DNA of 64,000 bases from Archaeoglobus profundus DSM 5631 (GTDB taxonomy: Archaea; Halobacteriota; Archaeoglobi; Archaeoglobales; Archaeoglobaceae): NCBI RefSeq assembly GCF_000025285.1, contig NC_013741.1, positions 1,116,001 through 1,180,000 on the forward strand, given 5' to 3'. The notes under the pieces are model-generated. The model saw nothing but the letters and a program-made list of their open reading frames with translations, made no database searches and was not told where the DNA came from. The position numbers and the translations under genes were made by a program. Positions 25,119-33,375 of this stretch are shown here, piece after piece (the stretch's first letter is position 1; the number at the start of each line of letters is the position of its first letter).

Positions 25119-26390
25119 TTACTTCCTTGGAGTCACATCAATTACCATTCCAGCTGCGATGGTCATACCCATGTCTCTCACTGCAAATCTGCCAAGTGGT
25201 GGGATGTCCTTGACTCTTTCGATTACCATTGGTCTCGTTGGCTCTAGCTTGACAATTGCAGCGTCACCAGTCTTGAGGAACTGTGGGTTCTCCTCTTTGA
25301 CGGCACCGGTCCTTGGGTCAATCTTCTTCTGCAACTCAACAAATCTGCATGCAACCTGTGCTGTGTGCGCGTGAACTACTGGTGTGTAACCGACTGTGAT
25401 AGCTGTTGGGTGCTGTAGTACGATTATCTGAGCGGTGAAGTCCTTTGCGACTGTTGGCGGGTTGTCCAAGTGTCCAGTTACGTCTCCTCTCCTGATGTCC
25501 TTCTTGCTAACACCTCTGACGTTGAAACCTATGTTGTCTCCCGGCTTTGCTTCCTGCAATGGTTCGTGGTGCATTTCAATGCTCTTAACTTCTCCAACGA
25601 CACCTGGTGGCTCGAAGATTACCTTGTCTCCAACCCTCAATACTCCACTCTCAACTCTTCCAACTGGAACAGTTCCAACACCCTTGATTGAGTAGACGTC
25701 CTGTATTGGTATTCTCAACGGCTTGTCGATCAATTTAACTGGTGGCTTGAGCATGTCGAAAGCCTCGAATATCGTTGGTCCGTTGTACCACGGCATCTTG
25801 TCACTCCTCTTGTAGACGTTGTCACCGTAGTAAGCTGAAACAGGTATGAATGGCACTTCCTCAATCTTGTAACCTACGAGCTTGAGCAACTTTGCAACCT
25901 TCTCCTTACACTCCTCAAACTTCTTCTGGTCGTAGTTTACTCTGTCCATCTTGTTCATTGCAACGATTATCTGGTTTATACCGAGAGTTCTTGCAAGGAA
26001 TACATGCTCCTTAGTCTGTGGCTGTACACACTCAGCTACATCTACGACGAGTATAGCTGCATCAGCCTGAGATGTACCGGTGATCATGTTCTTGATGAAG
26101 TCTCTGTGACCTGGGCAATCGATAATCGTTACAATGTACTTGTTAGTCTCTATTTTCCTGTGAGCTACGTCAATCGTAACACCTCTTTCTCTCTCTTCCT
26201 TCAACCTGTCCATTACCCAAGCGAACTCGAAAGTCGCTTTACCTTTCTGCTCAGCCTCCTTTCTGTACTGCTCGATTATGTGTGGTGGTATCTGCCCCGC
26301 CTCATACAGCAATCTACCAATCAGTGTGCTCTTTCCATGGTCTACGTGTCCAATTATAGCCACGTTTATGTGCTCCTTCTCCTTTGCCAT
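25119..26390 (-). CDS. tuf: Translation elongation factor EF-1 alpha (aEF1A)
   Basis: A 423-residue GTPase that delivers aminoacyl-tRNA to the ribosome. G1 is GHVDHGKST (about residue 14), switch I ends with [10 protein letters not shown]3 is DCPGHRDF, and G4 is NKMD. Domains 2 and 3 follow with the archaeal/eukaryal pattern (VETGVLRVG-like [23 protein letters not shown] near the end). A strong TATA-like TTTTATATAC on the minus strand centred near 26416 places the transcript start at the ATG, so it is leaderless. uS10 follows within about 28 nt. Confidence 0.97.
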   Translation of the reverse strand: MAKEKEHINVAIIGHVDHGKSTLIGRLLYEAGQIPPHIIEQYRKEAEQKGKATFEFAWVMDRLKEERERGVTIDVAHRKIETNKYIVTIIDCPGHRDFIKNMITGTSQADAAILVVDVAECVQPQTKEHVFLARTLGINQIIVAMNKMDRVNYDQKKFEECKEKVAKLLKLVGYKIEEVPFIPVSAYYGDNVYKRSDKMPWYNGPTIFEAFDMLKPPVKLIDKPLRIPIQDVYSIKGVGTVPVGRVESGVLRVGDKVIFEPPGVVGEVKSIEMHHEPLQEAKPGDNIGFNVRGVSKKDIRRGDVTGHLDNPPTVAKDFTAQIIVLQHPTAITVGYTPVVHAHTAQVACRFVELQKKIDPRTGAVKEENPQFLKTGDAAIVKLEPTRPMVIERVKDIPPLGRFAVRDMGMTIAAGMVIDVTPRK

Positions 26391-26473
26391 ATCGCAAGGT
26401 TTGAGAATGGGTATATAAAACTTTCAACCACACAAAAGTAAACTATTTGACCCACATAGATGCTATCAAAACT
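26391..26473. promoter_or_regulatory. Divergent promoter for EF-1A and UspA genes
   Basis: On the minus strand TTTTATATAC (26411-26420) is a clear archaeal TATA box about 26 nt before the tuf ATG. On the plus strand an A/T-rich GTAAACTATTTG (about 26438-26449) is a weaker candidate for the UspA gene whose ATG is at 26474. Function is inferred from spacing alone. Confidence 0.5.
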
Positions 26474-26866
26474 ATGAGCATAGTTGTGGGTTTGGATGGT
26501 TCTGATCGAAGCTTTAGAGCTCTTAGGTTTGCTTTGGAAGAGGGAAAGCTAAGAGGAGTTAAAGTTTACGCAGTGCACTCTCTATTCGGTGGAGATCGAA
26601 CCGATATGGGAGATATTGAAAGGGGAGAGAAAATACTCGAAGAAGCCAGAAAGATTGCTGAAGAGTACGGTGTGGAGTTCGAGGCCAAGATGTTAATTAG
26701 AGGAAAGAGCCCGGGTGAAGACATAGTCGAATTTGCGGAGGAAGTGAATGCAATAATGATAGTTCTGGGAATGAAAAGGAGGTCGTTGATGGAAGAGGTC
26801 ATACTTGGAAAGGCTGCGAAGTACGTTGTGGTTAAGGCCAAACAACCGGTTGTTCTGGTCAAGTAA
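26474..26866 (+). CDS. Universal stress protein (UspA family)
   Basis: A 130-residue single-domain Usp protein. It opens with SIVVGLDGSDRSFRALRFAL, and the ATP-type loop near the end shows GMKRRSLMEEVILGKAAKYVV, close to the nucleotide-binding G-2x-G-9x-G(S/T) pattern though not a perfect match. The ATG at 26474 is chosen because the residues before it (MTHIDAIKT) do not fit the fold and the spacing to an A/T-rich element is about 26 nt. It probably acts as a nucleotide-binding stress-associated dimer. CutA follows 31 nt downstream and may be co-transcribed. Confidence 0.85.
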   Translation: MSIVVGLDGSDRSFRALRFALEEGKLRGVKVYAVHSLFGGDRTDMGDIERGEKILEEARKIAEEYGVEFEAKMLIRGKSPGEDIVEFAEEVNAIMIVLGMKRRSLMEEVILGKAAKYVVVKAKQPVVLVK

Positions 26867-26897
26867 AACTTTAAAACACTCGAATAGAACGGCAAAT

Positions 26898-27206
26898 ATG
26901 TTCGTGTTCATATACATAACCGCAAGAGATTTTGAAGAGGCTAGAAAGATCGCAAGACATCTTTTGGAGAAAAAGCTCATAGCTTGCGCAAACATATTTC
27001 CAGTGAGATCGATGTTCTGGTGGGAAGGAAATATTGAGGACTGCATTGAGTTTGTCGTTATTTGTAAGACAAAAGCTGAAAAGTTCAAGGAGATAAAGGA
27101 GGAAGTCAAGAAGATACACAGCTACGAAGTGCCTTGTATATGCAGTTTCGTCGTAGAGGAGGGGTTGAGAGAGTTTCTAGACTGGATAGAAAAGACGGTA
27201 CAATGA
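26898..27206 (+). CDS. cutA: CutA1-family protein
   Basis: A 102-residue protein of the trimeric ferredoxin-like CutA1 family. Hallmarks are VFIYITARDFEEARKIARHLLEKKLIACANIFP, the SMFWWEGNIED hairpin, the EFVVICKTK strand and the closing HSYEVPCI. CutA1 proteins are highly thermostable and have been linked to divalent metal tolerance; the real cellular role is unsettled. The ATG is at 26898; the longer upstream frame lies in uspA coding sequence. The stop overlaps the start of the nucleotidyltransferase gene (ATGA). Confidence 0.92.
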   Translation: MFVFIYITARDFEEARKIARHLLEKKLIACANIFPVRSMFWWEGNIEDCIEFVVICKTKAEKFKEIKEEVKKIHSYEVPCICSFVVEEGLREFLDWIEKTVQ

Positions 27207-27898
27207 AAGTTGCGACTTATAGAGGAAGAGGAGAGGTAGTGTACACAAAGGAGCACTGGAAAATTTTGAAGGAAAAGAGAAAGAGGGCAAAAGAAGTCAT
27301 GGAGAGATTGAAGAGCTTTGGAATAGAATCCATAGTTTATGGATCCGTTGCAAGGGGAGACGTTAACAAGAACAGCGATGTCGATATATTCATTCCACAC
27401 CAAGTGCCCTCTTACAAGATAGAGCTCGCATTGGAAGGTTTTGAAATTCTTGAGAGGAGAATAGTTCAAGCAACTCCGAACTACGCTATAAAGGGTGAGT
27501 TCGTTCTGACTGATAACACAACTGTAAGCTTTCCACTCGTCAAGATGAGAGAAAATGAACTCGATTTTTATAGATTCGGAGGTTGCCTAGATTATCAAGA
27601 AATCTTACAGGATAAGAGGATAGCTGGTGTCGATAAGAGACTAGTTCTGATAATTCCAACTAAGAACGGACACATAGAAATACCCGTAAGCGATGTTCAG
27701 CCAAGCTACGTTGCAAAAGTGCTTGGCGTGAGCTTAGAGATAGTTGAAGAGAGAATACGAGTTTTGGAGAAGAGAAGAGAAATTGGAAGGACAGGAATAT
27801 TTCTGTGTGAATCTGTTCCATCCTTTACGAGCTTTGAAGCACATTTGATGGAAATAGCTAAGAGCAACCCGATGGTGAGGAAGAGGCTGTTTTCATGA
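27203..27898 (+). CDS. Predicted nucleotidyltransferase (COG1665-like)
   Basis: A 231-residue protein. The DNA polymerase beta-like nucleotidyltransferase motif YGSVARGDVNKNSDVDIFI (about residues 46-64) gives the GS and DxD catalytic residues. A third acidic position is likely near FVLTDN, and the C-terminal half (PSYVAKVLGVSLEIVEERIRVL) looks like a helical domain with a wHTH-like turn. The nucleic acid or small-molecule acceptor is unknown. The ATG at 27203 overlaps the cutA stop. The end overlaps the convergent transporter gene by 41 nt. COG1665 is my recollection, not a search result. Confidence 0.75.
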   Translation: MKVATYRGRGEVVYTKEHWKILKEKRKRAKEVMERLKSFGIESIVYGSVARGDVNKNSDVDIFIPHQVPSYKIELALEGFEILERRIVQATPNYAIKGEFVLTDNTTVSFPLVKMRENELDFYRFGGCLDYQEILQDKRIAGVDKRLVLIIPTKNGHIEIPVSDVQPSYVAKVLGVSLEIVEERIRVLEKRREIGRTGIFLCESVPSFTSFEAHLMEIAKSNPMVRKRLFS

Positions 27899-28559
27899 AG
27901 CTGCTTGCGATGTAGATAAATGGAGTGTCCAGCAAGGCTATAATCACTTTAACTATGTACTGCCCGAATATCATGCCCGCAATAGTCTGAAGGGGGAAAG
28001 TTCCGTAAAATGCAAGTGTTATAAAGATTGTCGTGTCTATGGCTTGGGAAACTACAGTTGATGCGTTGTTTCTAAGCCAAAGGTATTTACCTTTTGTAAC
28101 TTTCTTCCAGAAGTGGAAGGCGTAGACATCGTGCATCTGAGATACGATATATGCTATGAGGGAGGCAATGATTATTCTGGGAGTTTGAGAAAGAGCTTTT
28201 GAGAAAGCTTCAGAAACTTCAATTGCGAATGGAGCAGGCTCCCAAATTAAAACGAGGTTTAAGGACATTAAAGCTATTAGATTTGCAAGAAATCCGCATA
28301 TAACCGCCTTCTTCGCCACTTCCTTTCCATAAACCTCGCTTATTACGTCTGTGACGAGAAAAGTTGTCGAATAGACTATAACTCCAGCAGGGACAATGAA
28401 ACTGCCAACTGCGACTATCTTGTTAGCTAGAATGTTCGCCAAAACTGTTAGGGTTGAAAATATTCCTACCGCTATCTCGATACCATACCTCCTAGAGGTT
28501 ATGACCGTTAAAGTTACCGCAGCTAAAGTTACTACAGCCCAAAGTACGAAGTTGAGCAT
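27858..28559 (-). CDS. Queuosine/archaeosine precursor transporter (YhhQ/VUT family)
   Basis: A 233-residue membrane protein with about six hydrophobic segments. It shows the family core VTDVISEVYGKEVAKKAV (about residue 70-87), AYIVSQMHDVYAFHFWKK and NNASTVVSQAIDTTIFITLAFYG. YhhQ-type proteins carry 7-deazaguanine precursors (preQ0/preQ1); in archaea the likely cargo is preQ0 for archaeosine in tRNA. The C-terminus overlaps the plus-strand nucleotidyltransferase gene end by 41 nt. The gene is separated from aor on the same strand by 32 nt. Confidence 0.88.
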   Translation of the reverse strand: MLNFVLWAVVTLAAVTLTVITSRRYGIEIAVGIFSTLTVLANILANKIVAVGSFIVPAGVIVYSTTFLVTDVISEVYGKEVAKKAVICGFLANLIALMSLNLVLIWEPAPFAIEVSEAFSKALSQTPRIIIASLIAYIVSQMHDVYAFHFWKKVTKGKYLWLRNNASTVVSQAIDTTIFITLAFYGTFPLQTIAGMIFGQYIVKVIIALLDTPFIYIASSFMKTASSSPSGCS

Positions 28560-28591
28560 GAAAAAACTGGGACAAAAGTGTATTAAAAAAT

Positions 28592-30427
28592 TTATGGGAT
28601 ATCAAGCTCCTTTAGCTTCTCCGGTGTTGGCTTTCCATCAACCCATCCTCTGAGCTTGTAGTATTCTTCCTTCATCTTGTCAAGCTCAACAACATGTCCC
28701 TTAGCTGGACCCTCGGGCATGGGTTCTTGCAGAAGCCTCTTGGGCAGTGTATCATCCTTTCCATTGAATCCGTACTCGTTGATTATAAGCCTCTCTAGGT
28801 TGTATATTCTCTCTCCGATCTTCATTACCTCTTCAGTTGTTAAATTCCAGCCAGTTACAGCCGATAGTAGCTTTGCGTAATCTTCAGCGCCTAATGCAAA
28901 CGTTGAGAAGAGACAGTTTACAGTTGAATTAACCACGCACGTGAAGTCTTGGAATGTCTTAACCCACTGCGCCTTTCCTTCTATCGTGAGAGAATCTATC
29001 TTCTCTGGCAATCCAAGTATCTCTGGAGATATAGTGTATCCGGTTACATGGCACCCTCCCCTGTTCGCAGTTGCGTACGTCAAACCGATACCCTTAGCTC
29101 CTCTCGGATCGTAAGCTGGTAGTTCCAATCCCTTAACGCTCATAGATAGTTCTGGAGCTCCAAACATCTCAGCCAACCTCTTGCTACCCAAAGCAAGGTA
29201 CTTTCCAAATCCAGACTTGTAAGCAGTTCTCCAGATCATCTCAACCATAGCAGCAGCGTTTCCAAATCTCAGATCAACACCTTCAAGCAGTTCTTCTGGA
29301 ATGTATCCTTTTTCAACCAGCTCCATTGCACATGCAATCGTTGAACCCATCGAAATCGTATCTAAGCCCAGTTCATCACAAAGGTGGTTTGCCTTTATGA
29401 CTGCATCCAACTGCATAACACCAGTTGAATTGCCCAAAGCCCATATAGACTCGTATTCAGGCCCTTCGCTGTACAAAATCTGGAAGCATCCTTGCTTAAC
29501 AGCTGTAACCCTTCCACAACCAATTGCGCAACCCCAGCATGATTTGTTCTTTATAAGATACTTCTCAGCCAGAGTTTCACCGCTTATTTTATCAGCCTCA
29601 GGATTCACTCCAGTCTGCCAGTTCTTGAATGGTAGAATTCCAGCATTGTTTATTACGTTGACAAGGATAGCCGTTCCGTACTTTGGCAAACCTTCACCGG
29701 TAACAGGGTTCTTCTTTATCTTGTTCATAGCCTCCTTTGAAACCTCATCGAACTCATCTGGCTTTGCTGGCTGTGGTCTTTCATTACCACCTACTACAAT
29801 CGCTTTAAGCTTCTTAGAACCCATTACAGCACCAACACCAGTCCTACCAGCTGCTCTGTGCTCGTCATTCATTATGTTTGCAAAGTATACGAGGTTTTCT
29901 CCAGCAGGGCCTATGCAGGCTACGCTACACCTCTCACCCACTCTTTCCTTGAGTGTTCTCTCAGTATCAAATACGTTCATACCCCATATGCTCTTCGCAC
30001 ACTTTATCTCCGCATGACCATCCAAAACTTCAAGATAGACAGGCTCTTCAGACTTTCCTTCGATAACAATCATGTCGAATCCAGCAAACTTTAGGAAGGG
30101 TCCCCATCTCCCACCTGAATTGGCACTTGCAATTGAGCCAGTTAAGGGCGATCTCAAAGCCATCACGTGATATCTTCCAGATTTGGGAAATCCAACTATT
30201 CCAGTTGCAGGGCCTGTAGCAAATATCAGAACGTTTTCCTCTCCAAACGGGTTTATATCTCTTGGAGAAATTCCCTCTTTTTTATACCTCTGCAGGTAGT
30301 CGTAGAAGATTCTAACGGCGTAACCCTTTCCGCCCAAATACTTTCTGGCAATATCCATATCTATTTTTTCGGTTTTAACTGTGCCATCACTAAGGTTTAC
30401 TTTCAGAATTTTACCCATATATCCCAT
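28592..30427 (-). CDS. aor: Tungsten-containing aldehyde:ferredoxin oxidoreductase
   Basis: A 611-residue AOR-family enzyme that oxidises aldehydes to acids with ferredoxin as acceptor. The N-terminal domain (GKILKVNLSDGT, KYLGGKGYAVRIF) and the tungstopterin-binding region are typical. The [4Fe-4S] cysteines appear as CWGCAIGC (about residue 294) with a further Cys in FQDFTCVVN (about 505). ATG codons at 30427 and 30418 are both possible; a TATA-like GTTAAACA near 30440 slightly favours the second as a leaderless start. In archaeal peptide fermentation, AOR converts aldehydes from 2-keto acids, which would suit the neighbouring amino-acid uptake genes. Confidence 0.93.
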   Translation of the reverse strand: MGYMGKILKVNLSDGTVKTEKIDMDIARKYLGGKGYAVRIFYDYLQRYKKEGISPRDINPFGEENVLIFATGPATGIVGFPKSGRYHVMALRSPLTGSIASANSGGRWGPFLKFAGFDMIVIEGKSEEPVYLEVLDGHAEIKCAKSIWGMNVFDTERTLKERVGERCSVACIGPAGENLVYFANIMNDEHRAAGRTGVGAVMGSKKLKAIVVGGNERPQPAKPDEFDEVSKEAMNKIKKNPVTGEGLPKYGTAILVNVINNAGILPFKNWQTGVNPEADKISGETLAEKYLIKNKSCWGCAIGCGRVTAVKQGCFQILYSEGPEYESIWALGNSTGVMQLDAVIKANHLCDELGLDTISMGSTIACAMELVEKGYIPEELLEGVDLRFGNAAAMVEMIWRTAYKSGFGKYLALGSKRLAEMFGAPELSMSVKGLELPAYDPRGAKGIGLTYATANRGGCHVTGYTISPEILGLPEKIDSLTIEGKAQWVKTFQDFTCVVNSTVNCLFSTFALGAEDYAKLLSAVTGWNLTTEEVMKIGERIYNLERLIINEYGFNGKDDTLPKRLLQEPMPEGPAKGHVVELDKMKEEYYKLRGWVDGKPTPEKLKELDIP

Positions 30428-30473
30428 ACAAAATGTTTAACTCGAATAGACAAAAACCTTCCCAAATAACCGG

Positions 30474-31232
30474 TCATGCATATCGCCTAAGGTAATCGAT
30501 CTCAAACCTTACAGGATCTTTTCTAAATTCGTTCACAATACTTTCAGCTTTTCTTTTAAGATCACCTAAGGATTCTACAAACGAGTGCACAACCTCTCCA
30601 AAATATGTTTTTGGATGTTTGAAGCTTTTGTAGACTTCGAAGACTGGCACTAAGAGATTCAGGACATTCAGAACGATCTTGTAGCGATACTTCGGATTGT
30701 ACTCAACAAGCATCCTCCCCACATTCAGCGCTCTTTTACAGTCAAGTTTGCAAGGATAAAAGTTCATGGTGAATAGGGAGTATGATTTTTCAGGTAAGTT
30801 AGGTTCTGGGAAGTTTTCCAGAACTTCTACAAAGACTCCTTGATCGATACAGTCTAATATGACATCCTTTTCAGGAGACTTTCCTCCAATCTTCTTTTGC
30901 GAAAAAGACTTAGTACAGCACTTAGGATAGCCCAAGAGCTTACCTTCTAGCATGATCATTTTTTTAACGTTGTTTGAAGTTGGATCCTTTTCAAGAGATT
31001 CAATCCTTTTAAGGATGTCTAAGGCCTTCGTTCTTTCTTTGCATATGTAAAAGGACAATCTATTGGTTAGAGAAAGAGTTATGGGATCAAACAACCATCT
31101 GTACGTTATTACAGAATAGCCCATCCTCCTCAAATGATCCAAGTCGTCTCTACTCAAAAGAACTGCCTGAATACAGTTGGATACTCCAGCCTCTATCCTT
31201 ACCAACTCTAATGAAACTGACGGATTGAGCAT
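30474..31232 (-). CDS. DUF483-like archaeal protein with conserved cysteines
   Basis: A 252-residue protein that resembles the uncharacterised DUF483 family. Its most telling motifs are LLGYPKCCTKSF (about residue 118) and FYPCKLDCKRAL (about 175), whose cysteines could hold metal or an iron-sulfur centre. No membrane segment is seen. The ATG at 31232 is chosen over the earlier GTG at 31280 because a TTTTAAAG box centred near 31257 gives a leaderless start there. It is divergent from adk with an overlapping promoter. No function can be assigned from the sequence. Confidence 0.65.
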   Translation of the reverse strand: MLNPSVSLELVRIEAGVSNCIQAVLLSRDDLDHLRRMGYSVITYRWLFDPITLSLTNRLSFYICKERTKALDILKRIESLEKDPTSNNVKKMIMLEGKLLGYPKCCTKSFSQKKIGGKSPEKDVILDCIDQGVFVEVLENFPEPNLPEKSYSLFTMNFYPCKLDCKRALNVGRMLVEYNPKYRYKIVLNVLNLLVPVFEVYKSFKHPKTYFGEVVHSFVESLGDLKRKAESIVNEFRKDPVRFEIDYLRRYA

Positions 31233-31282
31233 CAAATCGTTTAAAATCAAAAGCTTTAAAACATTTTTAACAAGTTGCACCT
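31233..31282. promoter_or_regulatory. Overlapping divergent TATA element, DUF483-like gene / adk
   Basis: The nearly symmetric AGCTTTAAAACATT stretch (about 31250-31264) can serve as TATA box in both directions: it lies about 25 nt from the adk ATG at 31283 on the plus strand and about 25 nt from the ATG at 31232 on the minus strand. With one TBP-binding site the two genes may compete for transcription. Confidence 0.45.
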
Positions 31283-31936
31283 ATGAACATCATTCTGTTA
31301 GGTCCCCCAGGGGGAGGTAAGGGAACGCAGGCAAAGAAAATTGTTGAAAAGTACGGAATTCCGCATATAGCAACTGGAGATATTTTAAGAGAGGCTGTTG
31401 CTAAAGGAACAGAGCTCGGTAAGAAAGCTAAAGAGTATATGGATAGGGGAGAACTTGTACCAGATGAAATAGTGATAGGCATAGTCAGGGAGAGGTTAAA
31501 ACAGCCAGATTGTGAGAAGGGATTTCTCCTCGATGGATTTCCACGAACACTCAAGCAGGCTGAAGCTTTGGATGAAATGCTCAAAGAATTGGGCAAGAGC
31601 ATAGATGCGGTGATATACATAGATGTCCCGGAGGAGGAGGTTGTTAAGAGAATAACTTACAGAAGGACATGCAGGAACTGTGGAGCTGTGTATCATCTAA
31701 TATATGCTCCGCCCAAGGAGGACAACAAGTGTGACAAGTGTGGAGGAGAACTTTACCAGAGAGACGACGATAAAGAGGATGTTGTCAGACAGAGGTTTAA
31801 GGTCTATATGGAGAACACGGCTCCACTAATCGAATACTATGAAAAGAAGGGGATACTCTACAGGGTCGATGGAACTAAGAGCATAGACGAAGTCTTTGCC
31901 CAAATAGATGAAATCTTGCAAAAGATTGCAAAATAA
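31283..31936 (+). CDS. adk: Adenylate kinase with zinc-binding lid
   Basis: A 217-residue bacterial-type long adenylate kinase (AMP + ATP to 2 ADP). The P-loop is GPPGGGKGTQ (residues 7-16), AMP-binding DGFPRTL is near 85, and the lid carries a zinc knuckle with CRNC and CDKC (about residues 130-153). Most euryarchaea have a short Adk; this longer zinc-lid form is found in Archaeoglobales and bacteria. The gene sits alone on the plus strand; in many archaea adk lies between secY and the DUF106 gene, where it is missing here. An A/T- and T-rich tract just after the stop may end transcription. Confidence 0.96.
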   Translation: MNIILLGPPGGGKGTQAKKIVEKYGIPHIATGDILREAVAKGTELGKKAKEYMDRGELVPDEIVIGIVRERLKQPDCEKGFLLDGFPRTLKQAEALDEMLKELGKSIDAVIYIDVPEEEVVKRITYRRTCRNCGAVYHLIYAPPKEDNKCDKCGGELYQRDDDKEDVVRQRFKVYMENTAPLIEYYEKKGILYRVDGTKSIDEVFAQIDEILQKIAK

Positions 31937-31965
31937 TTTTTTAATTTTATATATTTCAAAACAGC
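31937..31965 (+). terminator. T-rich probable terminator after adk
   Basis: Immediately after the adk stop the sequence is strongly T-rich (ATTTTTTAATTTTATATATTT). Archaeal RNA polymerase terminates at oligo-T runs without needing a hairpin. No stem-loop is visible. Confidence 0.35.
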
Positions 31966-32051
31966 CAAAACTATTTCTAAGAACTTTTCTATTGAGAATT
32001 TAAGAAGGGATCGAGAAGCAAAATTTAAAAAGGATTTGATGGACTGACATT

Positions 32052-32243
32052 ATGCCCGGTATCGTTCCTCACAGGCACTGCATAGTTTGTGGTAAGGCTA
32101 TAGAACCAGATCAAACCTTCTGCAGCGATGATTGTAAGCAGGTTTGGGAGAAGGAGAGAAAAAAGCAAAGAAACTTCTCGTTGATAATGCTAGTCTTACT
32201 GTTTCTGCTCCTGTTTATGATAATCTTCACGACGCCTCACTAG
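32052..32243 (+). CDS. Small DUF2116-like zinc-ribbon membrane protein
   Basis: A 63-residue protein with an N-terminal zinc ribbon (CIVCGKAIEPDQTFCSDDC, four cysteines) and a single C-terminal transmembrane helix (about residues 43-60). It matches the pattern of archaeal DUF2116 proteins; function unknown. A TTTAAAAAG box about 25 nt before the ATG supports it as a real, leaderless gene. The C-terminal coding region overlaps the convergent cmk gene by 48 nt. Confidence 0.75.
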   Translation: MPGIVPHRHCIVCGKAIEPDQTFCSDDCKQVWEKERKKQRNFSLIMLVLLFLLLFMIIFTTPH

Positions 32244-32753
32244 CTCAAAAGCCTTTAAAATTATTTCAACAATCTCCTCCGGCTTAAATAACCCAGAGTT
32301 TATTGCAATGTGATAGACGCTTATATCGTCGATGTCTATGCTGTAAAACTTCTTGTATCTTCTCTTTTCAAGCTCCTCTCTCCTCTTGGTCTCAACCCTA
32401 GCTCTGCTAAGCTCTATACCTTCTCTTTTAGCTATTCTTTCATACCTAATCTCTGGATCGGCGTAGATCCAAACTTTAAATGCATCCTTTATCATCCATC
32501 CCGAAAGCCTACCCTCAACAACTACATTTTCCTCTTTTTCAGCCAACTCTCTCTGCATTCTATCTATGTATATGTCGATATCTGGATTTTCCTCCGCGTA
32601 TCGACTGAACTCCTCTAAAGACATACCTCTCTCCATTGCAAGCCTTCTGAAAACTTCTCCGGCAGATATAAGCTTCCAACCTAGCCTTTCAGCTAAAAGT
32701 TTTGCAACCGTTGTAGTTCCACTTCCAGGCAATCCAGATATCGTTATTTTCAT
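32196..32753 (-). CDS. cmk: Archaeal cytidylate (CMP) kinase
   Basis: A 185-residue P-loop kinase. P-loop GLPGSGTTT (residues 7-15) has Thr in place of the usual Lys, a trait of the archaeal Cmk family. Conserved VVEGRLSGWM (about 75-84) and a C-terminal arginine-rich lid (RAKREGIELSRARVETKRR-like) follow. It phosphorylates CMP and dCMP. It is the last gene of the ribosomal-protein/secY run, 4 nt after the DUF106 gene, and overlaps the small plus-strand zinc-ribbon gene at its 3' end. Confidence 0.93.
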   Translation of the reverse strand: MKITISGLPGSGTTTVAKLLAERLGWKLISAGEVFRRLAMERGMSLEEFSRYAEENPDIDIYIDRMQRELAEKEENVVVEGRLSGWMIKDAFKVWIYADPEIRYERIAKREGIELSRARVETKRREELEKRRYKKFYSIDIDDISVYHIAINSGLFKPEEIVEIILKAFELVRRREDYHKQEQKQ

Positions 32754-32757
32754 ACTA

Positions 32758-33375
32758 TCACTCCTGAAGAATTCTTCTAAATATCTGGCCTACAGCAATT
32801 GAGCAGAGTATGTACCAGAACAACCACCAAGGAAGTATGAACGCATCGCTAACGTGAATATCCCCTGCGAAGGGAACTGTAACGATGAAATGACTAACGA
32901 TATTTGGATAACTTCCAACGTTTGATAAATCAAGATGAGCTATGTCGTAAATCACGTACCAGAGCCAAACCCAAATTGGTATAGTTACGACTACCGTGTA
33001 AAACATCGTTCTGAAGTTCATGTTCATCAATTCTGCTTGAATCTTGTTTATCTCAGCTTTTTCCTTCTCCAGTTGCCTAAGAAGAAACTGATTGTTTTCT
33101 TTGACTGCCTTTAGATACTTCTTCTGGAATTCAGCGATTCTCTTTTGAGCTTCTATCATAAACTTGTGATCGACTGTAAATCTCTGAATTATAGAAGAGT
33201 AGAGAGCAGTGAGAGTAGCCAGAACGAATATGACAATATGTATCTTACCCAAACTCAAGAGGGGATGCAGTATTGGATCTACTAGCTGGGCTAGGCTTAT
33301 TCTAAAAGCTGGGAAAAATATGCCTACCATGAATGCAATTCCAATGAACATTACGATGTTTTTAACTATCTTCAT
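32758..33375 (-). CDS. DUF106 / EMC3-TMCO1-like membrane insertase subunit (YidC superfamily)
   Basis: A 205-residue membrane protein with three or four hydrophobic segments (N-terminal about 10-30, about 42-60, and C-terminal pairs at 120-145 and 165-195) and a long charged coiled-coil loop (about residues 65-115, rich in KENNQFLLRQLEKEKAEINK). DUF106 proteins are archaeal members of the Oxa1/YidC/Get1/EMC3 superfamily that help insert membrane proteins. The location directly after secY matches the family's usual neighbourhood. The ATG at 33375 overlaps the secY stop. Confidence 0.9.
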   Translation of the reverse strand: MKIVKNIVMFIGIAFMVGIFFPAFRISLAQLVDPILHPLLSLGKIHIVIFVLATLTALYSSIIQRFTVDHKFMIEAQKRIAEFQKKYLKAVKENNQFLLRQLEKEKAEINKIQAELMNMNFRTMFYTVVVTIPIWVWLWYVIYDIAHLDLSNVGSYPNIVSHFIVTVPFAGDIHVSDAFILPWWLFWYILCSIAVGQIFRRILQE

